In this document: positions 8,083 to 17,963 of the stretch, one piece after another
Layout of the letters: every line of letters starts with the position of its first letter
Numbering within the stretch: position 1 is the first letter of the stretch
NCBI GenBank assembly: GCA_029202845.1
Contig: CP119315.1
Coordinates: 3,565,001 to 3,629,000 of the forward strand
Length of the DNA stretch: 64,000 bases
Reading direction: 5' to 3'
DNA from: Candidatus Sphingomonas colombiensis
Lineage (GTDB): Bacteria > Pseudomonadota > Alphaproteobacteria > Sphingomonadales > Sphingomonadaceae
Program-made: the position numbers and the translations under genes
The notes under the pieces: model-generated
The model's input: only the letters and a program-made list of their open reading frames with translations
Told to the model about the DNA's origin: nothing
The model's database searches: none

Positions 8083-8192
8083 GAATTGGTCAACACTGTT
8101 TTTTCAGTTCGAATTCATTTCGGAGACGATTTTAACTTGACCGAAACGGGCGATGCTGGATCACTTGAGGATCCATATAAGATGGGGGAAGA

Positions 8193-11100
8193 ATGGTTCA
8201 AAAAAGCAACCGACCCTGGCGCCTTGGTGCCGATCTCGGCGCGAACTCGCTCGGCTGGGCGGCGATCGAACTGAGCGCGCCCGTCAACGGCAAACCCATC
8301 TCCATCCTCGCTGCCGGATCCCGCATCTTCAGTGATGGCCGCGATCCCAAGTCCGGCGCGTCGCTCGCAGCGGATCGCCGCGATGCGCGGGCGATGCGGC
8401 GACGGCGGGACCGGTTTCAGCAGCGGCGAAAAGCGCTGATCAAATATCTGATCGCCGACAACCTGTTCCCCGCCGACGAGGAGGCGCGAACAGCCATGGC
8501 CGCGATCGACCCCTATGCCGTGCGGGCGCGGGCGCTAGATGAACCCCTCTCGCTGCCAGAACTGGGGCGTGCGCTGTTCCACCTCAACCAGCGGCGCGGC
8601 TTCAAATCGAACCGCAAGGCCGACCGCAAGGCAGACGATGACGCTGGCAAGATCGCAGTCGGCATCGACCGGACACGCGACGCCATTCGGCAGGCCGAGG
8701 AGGAAGCGGGCGCGGAACCCGGCAGCTGGACTTATGGCAAATGGCTGTACGTACGGCGCGCCAGCGCCGCTGACGCCAACGCCATCCCTAGCGTACGAAC
8801 CCGGCTGCGCCCCGAAAGCGGCGAGAATGCCAAGGGCGACGGCTATGATTTTTATCCCGGCCGCGCGCTGATGGAGGAAGAATTCGACGCTATTTGGGAA
8901 GCGCAGGCGCCGCATCATCCCGAAGTACTGACGAACGCGGTCCACGACAGGCTGCATGAGATCATCTTCTACCAGCGACCGTTGAAAGCCCCGCGGATAG
9001 GCATGTGCACGCTGATCGCGAATGACGAGCGCCTGCCCAAGGCGCATCCGCTGTTCCAGCGCCGCCGCCTGCTGGAGGAACTAAATGCACTCATGATCGT
9101 GCGGTCGGGCGAAATGGCGCAGCGGCTGACGCGGGAAGAGCGGGATATCCTGCTCCTGAAGTTGAAGGACAAGGGCAAGGTAAGTTTCGCCAGCCTGCGT
9201 AAGACCTTGAAACTCGATCCCGACGCCCGATTCAACAAGGAAAGCGAGAATCGCCCCGAGCTGAAAGGGGATGAAGTTGCCGCTGTAATGGGTGCGAAGA
9301 CCCGCTTCGGCAATCGCTGGGTCCATCTGGCGATCGAGGAGCAATGGGATGTCATCGCGCGGCTGGAAACGGTCGAAAGCGATGCCGAGGACGCCGCCTT
9401 CCGCGCCTGGCTGGTCGACATCCATAATCTGACGCCGGAGCAGGCGCGTGCCGTCGCCAATGCGCCCTTACCGCAGGGCTATGGCCGTTTCGGCGAGGGC
9501 GCGACCCGCCGGCTGATCGAGGCGCTGCGCGGCGGCGAAAAGGACGGGCGCGTGCTCGTCTATAGCGAGGCGGTAATCGCGGCAGGTTTTGGCCATCATA
9601 GCGACCTACGCACCGGCGAAATTTTCGAGGACACGCAAGGGCGCCCGCAGCTTCCCTATTATGGCGTGGCGCTGGAGCGGCACATCATGCCGGGCACGGG
9701 CGATCCATCCCATCCGGAGGAAATGCGGGTCGGCCGCCTAACCAATCCGACCGTCCATATCGGGCTGAACCAGTTGCGCCGTATCGTCAATACGCTGATC
9801 CGCGCTTATGGTCCGCCCGCGGAGATCGCAATCGAACTGGCGCGGGAACTCAAGCTGACCGACGAAGACAAGAAGCGGATAAACAAGGAGAATAATGAAA
9901 ACCGGCTGGCAGCCGAGAAACGCTCGGAGAAGCTGCTGGGGATCGGCAAGCCCGACACCGGCGCCAACCGCGCGCTGCTGAAGTTATGGGAAGAGCTTAA
10001 TCCTGACAATGTGCTGGATCGGCGCTGCATCTATACGGGCCAGCAGATTTCAATCGACATGCTGTTTTCGGCGGCGGTCGAGGTTGATCATATCCTGCCC
10101 TTCACCGCGACGCTTGACGACAGCAACGGCAACAAGATCCTCTGCCTGCGCGAAGCCAATCGGGAGAAGGGCAAACAATCCCCTTATGAGGCATGGGGGC
10201 ACAGTGCCCGTTGGGAGGAGATTGCAGCTCGCGCCGCGCAACTGCCGCGCAACAAACGCTGGCGCTTCGAGCCGGACGCGATGGACAAGTTCAGGGACGA
10301 AAGCGGCTTTCTGGCGCGCCATCTGGTCGATACCCAATATCTCGCCCGGCTGTCGCGTGAATATCTCGCTGCGCTCTATCCCGACAAAGGTGAAGGCACC
10401 GGAAAAATCTGGGTTTCACCCGGGCGGATGACCGAGATGGTGCGGCGCAAGGTGGGCCTTAACGACCTTTTGCCCGATCATAATTTCGGCGGCGGCGCGG
10501 ATCAGGCCAAGAACCGGCTGGACCATCGCCACCATGCGATCGATGCGGTGGTGGTAGCCATCGTGGACCGTTCCATGTTGAACTCGATTTCCAGAGCGTC
10601 CGGTCAGGAAGGCATGGACGGACGCGAGCGGATCGAAATCCCCCCACCCTGGGAGAATTTCCGCAATGACCTACGCACGGCTGTGAACGCGATCACCGTC
10701 AGCCATCGCGCCGACCATGGCACAACCTCCAAGGCCGGACTACCTAAGGGGAGGGACGCGACCGCCGGTCGCCTGCATAATGATACGGCCTATGGCTTTA
10801 CCGGGGAAACCGACACCAAGGGCAACAGTATCGTCGTGCGCCGCGTGCTATTGTCGAGCTTCAAGAAGCTTGCCGATCTGGAGCGCATCCGAGACCTCGA
10901 ACTGAAGGCTGCGCTACACCGACATCTCGACGGCCTGGAGGGCAAGGCGTTCGAGAAGGCGGCTGCGGATTTCCCCAATATGCAATGGCACCCCTTTCGC
11001 GGCGTGCGGCGCGTGCGGGTGATCGAGCCGCTGAGTGTCATCCCAATAAAGGATCGTAATGGTCATATATACAAGGGTTATAAGGGCGATTCCAATTATC

Positions 11101-11516
11101 GCTATGATGTGTGGGAATTGTCGAACGGCAAATGGGTGAACGAAGTCGTCTCAATGTTCGAGGCTCATCGACCGGGTTGGCAATCCGCCATCCGGATCGC
11201 CAATCCGACCGCGCGCAAGATATTGAGCCTGCACCGCGACGACATGCTCGCGGTCGAACGGGACGGAGCCGAGCGCGAACTGGTGCGGGTCGTGAAATTT
11301 TCCGAAAAGCAGTTTGCGGTAGCCCCACCCCACGAGGGTGGCGCGCTCAAGGTGCGTGACGCGGATAAGGGCGATCCGTTCAAATATAGCTACCCGTCGC
11401 CCAATACGCTGAAGGCCTGGCGCGCACGGCAAGTCCGCATCGACGAGATTGGCCGTGTACTCGATCCCGGCTTTCCGGCCCGGACAGCACGCCGCAAGAC
11501 GCGCAAATTACCCTGA
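8193..11516 (+). CDS. cas9: CRISPR-associated endonuclease Cas9, type II-C
   Basis: A 1107-residue Cas9, within the compact II-C size range. RuvC-I is RLGADLGANSLGWA with Asp14. The arginine-rich bridge helix follows (RRDARAMRRRRDRFQQRRK). RuvC-II is EIAIELARELK with Glu548. The HNH domain has VEVDHILPF with Asp632 and His633, and Asn647 and Asn656 at the same spacing as N854 and N863 of S. pyogenes Cas9. RuvC-III is HRHHAIDAVVVA with His781 and Asp784. All catalytic residues are present, so RNA-guided double-strand cleavage is expected. The PAM-interacting C-terminal domain is intact but cannot be decoded by eye. Start ATG 8193 follows GGGGGAAGA. cas1 starts 21 bp after its stop; no csn2 or cas4 is present. 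Confidence 0.97.
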   Translation: MVQKSNRPWRLGADLGANSLGWAAIELSAPVNGKPISILAAGSRIFSDGRDPKSGASLAADRRDARAMRRRRDRFQQRRKALIKYLIADNLFPADEEARTAMAAIDPYAVRARALDEPLSLPELGRALFHLNQRRGFKSNRKADRKADDDAGKIAVGIDRTRDAIRQAEEEAGAEPGSWTYGKWLYVRRASAADANAIPSVRTRLRPESGENAKGDGYDFYPGRALMEEEFDAIWEAQAPHHPEVLTNAVHDRLHEIIFYQRPLKAPRIGMCTLIANDERLPKAHPLFQRRRLLEELNALMIVRSGEMAQRLTREERDILLLKLKDKGKVSFASLRKTLKLDPDARFNKESENRPELKGDEVAAVMGAKTRFGNRWVHLAIEEQWDVIARLETVESDAEDAAFRAWLVDIHNLTPEQARAVANAPLPQGYGRFGEGATRRLIEALRGGEKDGRVLVYSEAVIAAGFGHHSDLRTGEIFEDTQGRPQLPYYGVALERHIMPGTGDPSHPEEMRVGRLTNPTVHIGLNQLRRIVNTLIRAYGPPAEIAIELARELKLTDEDKKRINKENNENRLAAEKRSEKLLGIGKPDTGANRALLKLWEELNPDNVLDRRCIYTGQQISIDMLFSAAVEVDHILPFTATLDDSNGNKILCLREANREKGKQSPYEAWGHSARWEEIAARAAQLPRNKRWRFEPDAMDKFRDESGFLARHLVDTQYLARLSREYLAALYPDKGEGTGKIWVSPGRMTEMVRRKVGLNDLLPDHNFGGGADQAKNRLDHRHHAIDAVVVAIVDRSMLNSISRASGQEGMDGRERIEIPPPWENFRNDLRTAVNAITVSHRADHGTTSKAGLPKGRDATAGRLHNDTAYGFTGETDTKGNSIVVRRVLLSSFKKLADLERIRDLELKAALHRHLDGLEGKAFEKAAADFPNMQWHPFRGVRRVRVIEPLSVIPIKDRNGHIYKGYKGDSNYRYDVWELSNGKWVNEVVSMFEAHRPGWQSAIRIANPTARKILSLHRDDMLAVERDGAERELVRVVKFSEKQFAVAPPHEGGALKVRDADKGDPFKYSYPSPNTLKAWRARQVRIDEIGRVLDPGFPARTARRKTRKLP

Positions 11517-11537
11517 CGCACAGGTGGAGGCAGACCG

Positions 11538-12461
11538 ATGGACCGGATCGTCGATATCGCTACCGATGGTCGCCATTTGTCCGCATATCGCGGCTTCCTC
11601 ATTGTGTCGGAGGATAGCGCCGAAGTCGGCCGCGTGCCGTTGGACGATGTCGCAGCCGTCATCATCCATGCCCATGGCGTCACCTGGTCCACCAATTTGA
11701 TCGTCGCACTGGCGCAGCGCGGCGCGGTGATGCTGCTTTGCGGCAGCAACCATGCACCGGTCGCCGTGTGCCTGCCGCTGGACGGGCACCATGCCCAGAA
11801 CAGCCGGATGCGCGCGCAGTGGGAGGCGGGAAAACCCCTGTCCAAGCAATTATGGCGGCGGATTGTCATCGCCAAAATCCGCTGGCAGGCGGCGGTGCTA
11901 GACGCCAACGGCATTTCCGCCTCTGCCTTCGACCTGCTCGCCCGGCGCGTGGGATCTGGCGACCCGGACAATGTCGAGGCGCAGGCAGCGCGGCGTTACT
12001 GGCCGCTGCTGATGGGGGAAAAGTTTAGGCGCGATCGCAATGCGGACGATACCAATGCCCTGCTCAACTATGGCTATACGGTGCTACGCTCGCTGTGCGC
12101 GCGCGCTGTGGTCGCCTCCGGCCTGCACCCGTCGATTGGCGTGCATCATGCTAACCGGACCAATGCCTTTGCCCTAGCCGACGATCTGATCGAACCGTTT
12201 CGGCCGCTGGTAGATGCGCTCGCATTGCGTCTGGTCGCGCGCGGGATCGAGAGCGTCACGCCCGAAGCCAAGCGCGCCTTTGCCGGACTGATCGCGCTCG
12301 ATCTGCCCGGCGCGGACGGCACGACCACCGTGGCGGGCGCGGCGAACCGAGCCGCCCAGAGTCTAGCACGCGCCTTCCAGAGCGGACAGGCGGCCGACAT
12401 CCTTCTTCCCACACCCCCGTCCGCACTAGAATTGGCCGGACTCGATTCGCTGCTCTCATGA
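11538..12461 (+). CDS. cas1: CRISPR-associated integrase Cas1 (type II)
   Basis: A 307-residue Cas1 of the type II (NMENI) kind. The metal-binding triad can be located: Glu147 in DNVEAQAARRYWPLLMG, His203 in GVHHANRTN, and Asp216 in LADDLIEPFRPLVD, with the His-Asp spacing of 13 residues seen in E. coli Cas1. With Cas2 it integrates new spacers at the leader end of the array. It lies 21 bp after cas9 with a GGTGGAGG ribosome site and overlaps cas2 by 4 bp. Confidence 0.96.
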   Translation: MDRIVDIATDGRHLSAYRGFLIVSEDSAEVGRVPLDDVAAVIIHAHGVTWSTNLIVALAQRGAVMLLCGSNHAPVAVCLPLDGHHAQNSRMRAQWEAGKPLSKQLWRRIVIAKIRWQAAVLDANGISASAFDLLARRVGSGDPDNVEAQAARRYWPLLMGEKFRRDRNADDTNALLNYGYTVLRSLCARAVVASGLHPSIGVHHANRTNAFALADDLIEPFRPLVDALALRLVARGIESVTPEAKRAFAGLIALDLPGADGTTTVAGAANRAAQSLARAFQSGQAADILLPTPPSALELAGLDSLLS

Positions 12462-12796
12462 GCGCGAGCCAGCTAAGCGGATATCGACTGATGTGGATTT
12501 TCGTGATGTTCGACCTGCCCGTAACCACAAGGGAGCAGGCACGTGCGGCCACTAAATTCCGCAACTTTCTACTTGATGAAGGTTTTGAGAAGAGCCAATT
12601 TTCGGTCTATGCTCGTTTCTGCAACGGCAAGGAGCAGTTCGAAACCTATATGCGGCGGGTCGAGTCGAACCTGCCGGATCGTGGCGACGTTCACATCCTC
12701 AGCTTCACGGACCGCCAATATGAGAATATCGTACGATTTTCAGGGCAGCGCCGCGGGCGGAAACGCAAAAATCCGGACCAACTGGCGCTCTTCTAA
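12458..12796 (+). CDS. cas2: CRISPR-associated protein Cas2
   Basis: A 112-residue ferredoxin-fold Cas2 with the conserved first strand YRLMWIFVMFDLPV (Asp19), then FLLDEGFEKSQFSVYARF and a basic tail GQRRGRKRKNPDQLALF. It is the structural partner of Cas1 in the spacer integration complex. Its ATG overlaps the cas1 stop (ATGA), so the two are translationally coupled. The CRISPR array begins 71 bp downstream. Confidence 0.95.
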   Translation: MSASQLSGYRLMWIFVMFDLPVTTREQARAATKFRNFLLDEGFEKSQFSVYARFCNGKEQFETYMRRVESNLPDRGDVHILSFTDRQYENIVRFSGQRRGRKRKNPDQLALF

Positions 12797-12867
12797 CGAT
12801 TCGCGTGGTTTTTTCCGCGATAGATCAATCAATATTTTCTTTTTCTCAAATAAATACCGATCAATCT
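12797..12867. other. AT-rich spacer between cas2 and the CRISPR array
   Basis: Seventy-one bp, strongly AT-rich (ATCAATCAATATTTTCTTTT, AAATAAATACC) against GC-rich surroundings. It abuts the repeat at the cas2-proximal end. In crRNA sense this is the downstream, normally leader-distal end, so it may be a trailer or terminator-like region. Its composition would also suit a leader if the array polarity is unusual. Confidence 0.5.
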
Positions 12868-14091
12868 ATCTTAGCCGCTCAGAGATCGCGGTCCAGCGGC
12901 AACCGTGCCTATGCCGCCATCAATCACATTGACATCTTAGCCGCTCAGAGATCGCGGTCCAGCGGCAACGTCTTGATCTCTTCGTGCAGCTTGGTCGGCA
13001 TCTTAGCCGCTCAGAGATCGCGGTCCAGCGGCAACGACGAGCAACTGGCATCGTGTCGCGCATCGATCTTAGCCGCTCAGAGATCGCGGTCCAGCGGCAA
13101 CTCAGGGTGTCGGGGCTTGGCCGAGGAAGGCATCTTAGCCGCTCAGAGATCGCGGTCCAGCGGCAACCGCGTCGCATTGGTGATCGCGGAGCAGGCGATC
13201 TTAGCCGCTCAGAGATCGCGGTCCAGCGGCAACTCAGAGAAATACGTGCCGAACGGCGTGCTGAATCTTAGCCGCTCAGAGATCGCGGTCCAGCGGCAAC
13301 ACGCCAAGCGCCGTTGCGCCCTGAAGTTTAATCTTAGCCGCTCAGAGATCGCGGTCCAGCGGCAACGCCGGGCGGCGCGGCCCGGCGGTCTAGGCTATCT
13401 TAGCCGCTCAGAGATCGCGGTCCAGCGGCAACTCGTTGGTCGCGGTCGCGCCGCGTATGGTATCTTAGCCGCTCAGAGATCGCGGTCCAGCGGCAACCCC
13501 AGCTTGAAGCTGGGCAGGTCGCCACTGATCTTAGCCGCTCAGAGATCGCGGTCCAGCGGCAACTCAAGCCACCTTCGCGATAATCCGCTCGACATCTTAG
13601 CCGCTCAGAGATCGCGGTCCAGCGGCAACCGAGCGAGGCGACTATGCACCATGCAACCGATCTTAGCCGCTCAGAGATCGCGGTCCAGCGGCAACACTAT
13701 GCACCATGCAACCGCGAAAATAACTATCTTAGCCGCTCAGAGATCGCGGTCCAGCGGCAACGCTGACCGTGTTCGGCAAGAACGAAAAATCATCTTAGCC
13801 GCTCAGAGATCGCGGTCCAGCGGCAACGGTGCGCGTTCGATCAGAATGCCAGCCCCGATCTTAGCCGCTCAGAGATCGCGGTCCAGCGGCAACAGACGAC
13901 GTGGATTGCCACGCGTGAAAAGCATCTTAGCCGCTCAGAGATCGCGGTCCAGCGGCAACATCGCGAACCCGTTCTCGCCCTGCGCCGCCATCTTAGCCGC
14001 TCAGAGATCGCGGTCCAGCGGCAACCTGACGGACCTCGGCAACGCAGAGCGGTTTATCTTAGCCGCTCAGAGATCGCGGTCCAGCGGCAAC
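12868..14091 (-). CRISPR. CRISPR array, 19 repeats of 36 bp, 18 complete spacers
   Basis: Nineteen identical 36-bp repeats, with starts at 12868, 12934, 13000, 13066, 13132, 13198, 13265, 13331, 13397, 13462, 13528, 13594, 13660, 13726, 13792, 13858, 13924, 13990 and 14056. Spacers are 30 bp except one of 31 (13234-13264) and one of 29 (13433-13461). In crRNA sense (minus strand) the repeat begins GTTGCCGCTGGACC and ends CTGAGCGGCTAAGAT, the usual II-C GTTG start, and pairs with the tracrRNA. No repeat is degenerate, so neither end is marked as old. After the last repeat 28 more bases (14092-14119) precede the IS element and look like a cut 19th spacer. The spacers at 13630-13659 and 13696-13725 overlap in sequence by 19 nt. 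Confidence 0.98.
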
Positions 14092-14119
14092 CGCTTACCA
14101 CGGCACGCGATCGGGAAAC

Positions 14120-15478
<1,359 letters not shown>

Positions 15479-15553
15479 GTGACCGAAGCGCGTATTTCAT
15501 GCGCCTTCAGCACATCCCCGCCGCCTATGGCGGGGATGGTGACCCCTACGGGA
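15479..15553. repeat. Right 75-bp direct repeat of the CRISPR island (attR-like)
   Basis: This is the second copy of the sequence at 7608-7682, same orientation, 74 of 75 identical. It ends inside the intact tRNA-Glu gene, covering its CCA, acceptor 3' strand and part of the T arm. The two copies enclose 7796 bp that hold only the CRISPR-Cas locus and IS debris. Confidence 0.85.
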
Positions 15554-15611
15554 ATCGAACCCGTGTTTCAGCCGTGAAAGGGCCGCGTCCTAACCGCTAG
15601 ACGAAGGGGCC
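15537..15611 (-). tRNA. tRNA-Glu (TTC)
   Basis: On the minus strand the gene starts GGCCCCTTCGTCTAGCGG. It has the anticodon arm GCGGCCCTTTCACGGCTG with anticodon TTC, the T arm ACGGGTTCGATTCCCGT, and ends AGGGGTCACCA with an encoded CCA. The acceptor stem pairs fully, with one G-U. It is intact. Its 3' end is duplicated at 7666-7682, which marks it as the integration site of the CRISPR island. recJ follows about 60 bp away, on the tRNA 5' side. Confidence 0.95.
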
Positions 15612-15673
15612 GTTGGGCGAGAGGGCGGTTAGGCGAGGTAAGCCGCGCGGTCAAGGCAACAATCGATCAAAAA

Positions 15674-17431
15674 TCAACCAGCCCATGCCGCATCGTCGAG
15701 ATGAAGCTCCGCCGCAGGGCGTTGTCCCCATGTATCCACCTTCGCGCGACCGGCGAGCCACAGCCGGCGATGCGTATCGGCTCCGAGCAAGGCCTGACCC
15801 AGCGGCGTATCGGCTGCGCGGAACGCCATCGCCTTGAAACTGCGCCCATCATCTCCCGCAACGATCGCACGGACATGCCCGTTGCCGACGATATCGACGC
15901 GTACCGGGCGCACCCGCCCGATCGCGACGCGCGGAGAAGGCCATCCCATGCCATACGGACCGCCGGCCTCCAGCGCGGCAACCAGTTCGGGTGTGACGCC
16001 GCCGGGGGCATGGACGGAATCGACCAACAGCGCGCGATCCGCCGAAGCGACCGCGACCTTTTCCGCCAGCCGTTCCTCGATGAATTCGGCGAACGCCGGC
16101 ACTTTCGCCGCATCGATCGTCAGCCCGGCCGCCATCGCGTGGCCGCCGCCCGCGACGAGCAACCCGGCTTCCTTCGCCGCCAGCACCGCCTGCCCAAGAT
16201 CGACCCCCGTGATCGAGCGTCCAGATCCCTTGCCTACCCCTGCCTCGTCGAGCGCGATGACGATGGCCGGCCGGCCAAGCTTTTCCTTCAGGCGGCCCGC
16301 GACGATGCCGATCACGCCGGGATGCCAGCCCTCGCCGGAAACCACCGTCACCGCGCGATCGCTGGCGAGCAGCGATTCGGCCGCGTCCTGCACCGCCATC
16401 TCGATCGCGCGACGTTCCTCGTTGAGGCGATCGAGTTCGGCCGCGATCTCGCGCGCCTCGATCGGATCGCGCGTGGTGAGCAGCCGCACGCCAAGGTCAG
16501 CGCGACCAACCCGGCCACCCGCGTTGATGCGCGGGCCAAGCGCAAACCCGAGATCGGTCGCGGTCGGCGCGCGAGTGAGGCGCGAAGCCTCCATCAGCGC
16601 GGAAAGGCCGATATTCTGCCGCGCGGCCATCACCTTCAAACCTTGCGCGACAAACGCACGATTGAGCCCACGAAGCTGCGCCACATCGGCCACGGTGCCG
16701 AGCGCGACGATATCGAGCAGGTCCATCAGGCGCGGCTCGGCGCGGTTCGCGAACCAGCCACGCCCGCGCAATTCCCGCAGCAGCGCAGCGCCGAGCAGAA
16801 AGGCCACGCCGACCGCCGCCAGATGCCCGTGCGCGCGCCCTTCCCCTTCATCCAGACGATTCGGATTGACCAATGCCAGGGCCACCGGCAGCGCGCTCGC
16901 GCATTGATGGTGATCGACCACGATCACGTCGACGGGGACGGCATGCGCCGCCGCCAGCGCGTCAAACGCCTGCGCGCCGCAATCGACGGTGACGATCAGC
17001 GTCGCCCCCTCCCCCGCCAGACGCACCAGCGCCGGGCCGGACGGGCCATAACCTTCCATGAGGCGATCGGGGATATAGGGCCGCGCTTCGAGCCCAAGCT
17101 CGCGCAGCAGCAGGATCATCAACGCGGCGGAAGTGGCGCCATCGACGTCATAATCGCCGAAAATGGCAACCTGTTCGCGCGCCTCGATCGCATCGGCGAG
17201 GCGCACGGCGGCGCGATCCATATCGCGGAAGATCGACGGGTCGGGCATGAAACCACGGATCGTGGGATTGCGATACAATTCCAGCGCATCGCGCGGACAA
17301 CCGCGAGCCAGCAGGAGCTGGGTGACAAGATCGTCGGGGACAAAATCCTCGCGCTGATCGGCCGCGAGGGAGCGCCAGCGCCATGGCTGGCCAAGGATCG
17401 AGCGTTCAACGCCAAGAACAGGAGCCGTCAT
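15674..17431 (-). CDS. recJ: Single-stranded-DNA-specific exonuclease RecJ
   Basis: A 585-residue DHH-family 5'-3' exonuclease acting in recombination and mismatch and base-excision repair. Motifs seen: AIFGDYDVDGATSAA (motif I), VDCGAQAFDAL, VVDHHQCASALP (the DHH motif), the GHLAAVGVAFLL helix, and in the DHHA1 domain GSGRSITGVDLGQAV and GGGHAMAAGLTID. Length is normal. An even longer open frame on the opposite strand is a high-GC shadow. It is the core-genome neighbour on the right of the tRNA-Glu integration site. Confidence 0.95.
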   Translation of the reverse strand: MTAPVLGVERSILGQPWRWRSLAADQREDFVPDDLVTQLLLARGCPRDALELYRNPTIRGFMPDPSIFRDMDRAAVRLADAIEAREQVAIFGDYDVDGATSAALMILLLRELGLEARPYIPDRLMEGYGPSGPALVRLAGEGATLIVTVDCGAQAFDALAAAHAVPVDVIVVDHHQCASALPVALALVNPNRLDEGEGRAHGHLAAVGVAFLLGAALLRELRGRGWFANRAEPRLMDLLDIVALGTVADVAQLRGLNRAFVAQGLKVMAARQNIGLSALMEASRLTRAPTATDLGFALGPRINAGGRVGRADLGVRLLTTRDPIEAREIAAELDRLNEERRAIEMAVQDAAESLLASDRAVTVVSGEGWHPGVIGIVAGRLKEKLGRPAIVIALDEAGVGKGSGRSITGVDLGQAVLAAKEAGLLVAGGGHAMAAGLTIDAAKVPAFAEFIEERLAEKVAVASADRALLVDSVHAPGGVTPELVAALEAGGPYGMGWPSPRVAIGRVRPVRVDIVGNGHVRAIVAGDDGRSFKAMAFRAADTPLGQALLGADTHRRLWLAGRAKVDTWGQRPAAELHLDDAAWAG

Positions 17432-17513
17432 CGCTCCCTATTGGCACGTTTCACCGCCATTGCGACAGCCCGGGCGGCGCGGTCGTGCGCCTCCGGGCTG
17501 TCTTGCACCGCCA

Positions 17514-17837
17514 TCAACGCACGGTCGCGCTGGCGAGCTGGGTCTGCTGACTTGCAGCGATCAGCGCGCCGCGTTGGGCACTCGCCACCGCCATTGTCTC
17601 GGCGCGGCAGCGGGTGACATTGATCTGGCCACCGGGATCGGCGCTGGAGGCCGTGCCGCACACGTCGATCACGGCATGGGTGATGCGATGATCGAGCCGC
17701 CGCACATCCTGCGCGTTGGTGAGATTGAGGTCGGCGTGACGCACCGCGATCGATGGCGCCGGATCGACGCTCTGGGCAAAAGCCGGCGCGCCAGTGAGGG
17801 CCGCGGCAAACGCCGCGAGCGTGAGGATGGATTTCAT
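17514..17837 (-). CDS. UrcA family secreted protein
   Basis: A 107-residue protein with signal peptide MKSILTLAAFAAALTGAPAFA followed by the UrcA pattern VRHADLNLTNAQDVRRLDHR, ITHAVIDVCGT and a conserved second Cys in VTRCRAETMA; the two cysteines probably form a disulfide. UrcA proteins are common in sphingomonads and caulobacters; function is unknown. The start at 17837 was chosen because it begins the signal peptide, and the upstream in-frame extension (RRRRRERLPPRR) is not export-like. It is divergent from the LysR gene at 17964. Confidence 0.8.
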   Translation of the reverse strand: MKSILTLAAFAAALTGAPAFAQSVDPAPSIAVRHADLNLTNAQDVRRLDHRITHAVIDVCGTASSADPGGQINVTRCRAETMAVASAQRGALIAASQQTQLASATVR

Positions 17838-17963
17838 GATCTGTCTCCGGGGTGGAAGTCGTTCGCGTCGGCGCCGGCGCAACACCCATATAGTACCGCT
17901 ATACCCCAAACGACGAACAACGATGTTGCCGACTCATTCTGCAAAAGCGCAGAAAGGGGGGCG

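Noticed and set aside
8083..8192. A defined promoter pair for cas9 and tracrRNA
   Set aside because: TTGACC boxes occur on both strands but no -10 box lies at a proper spacing; not enough to annotate.
12797..12830. Terminator after cas2 (TCGCG...TTTTTT...CGCGA)
   Set aside because: The T-run is in the loop, not after the stem, so it is not a rho-independent terminator.
15701..17617. 638-codon antisense frame opposite recJ
   Set aside because: Composition is Arg/Ala/His-rich with no family match, and recJ on the other strand has all motifs.
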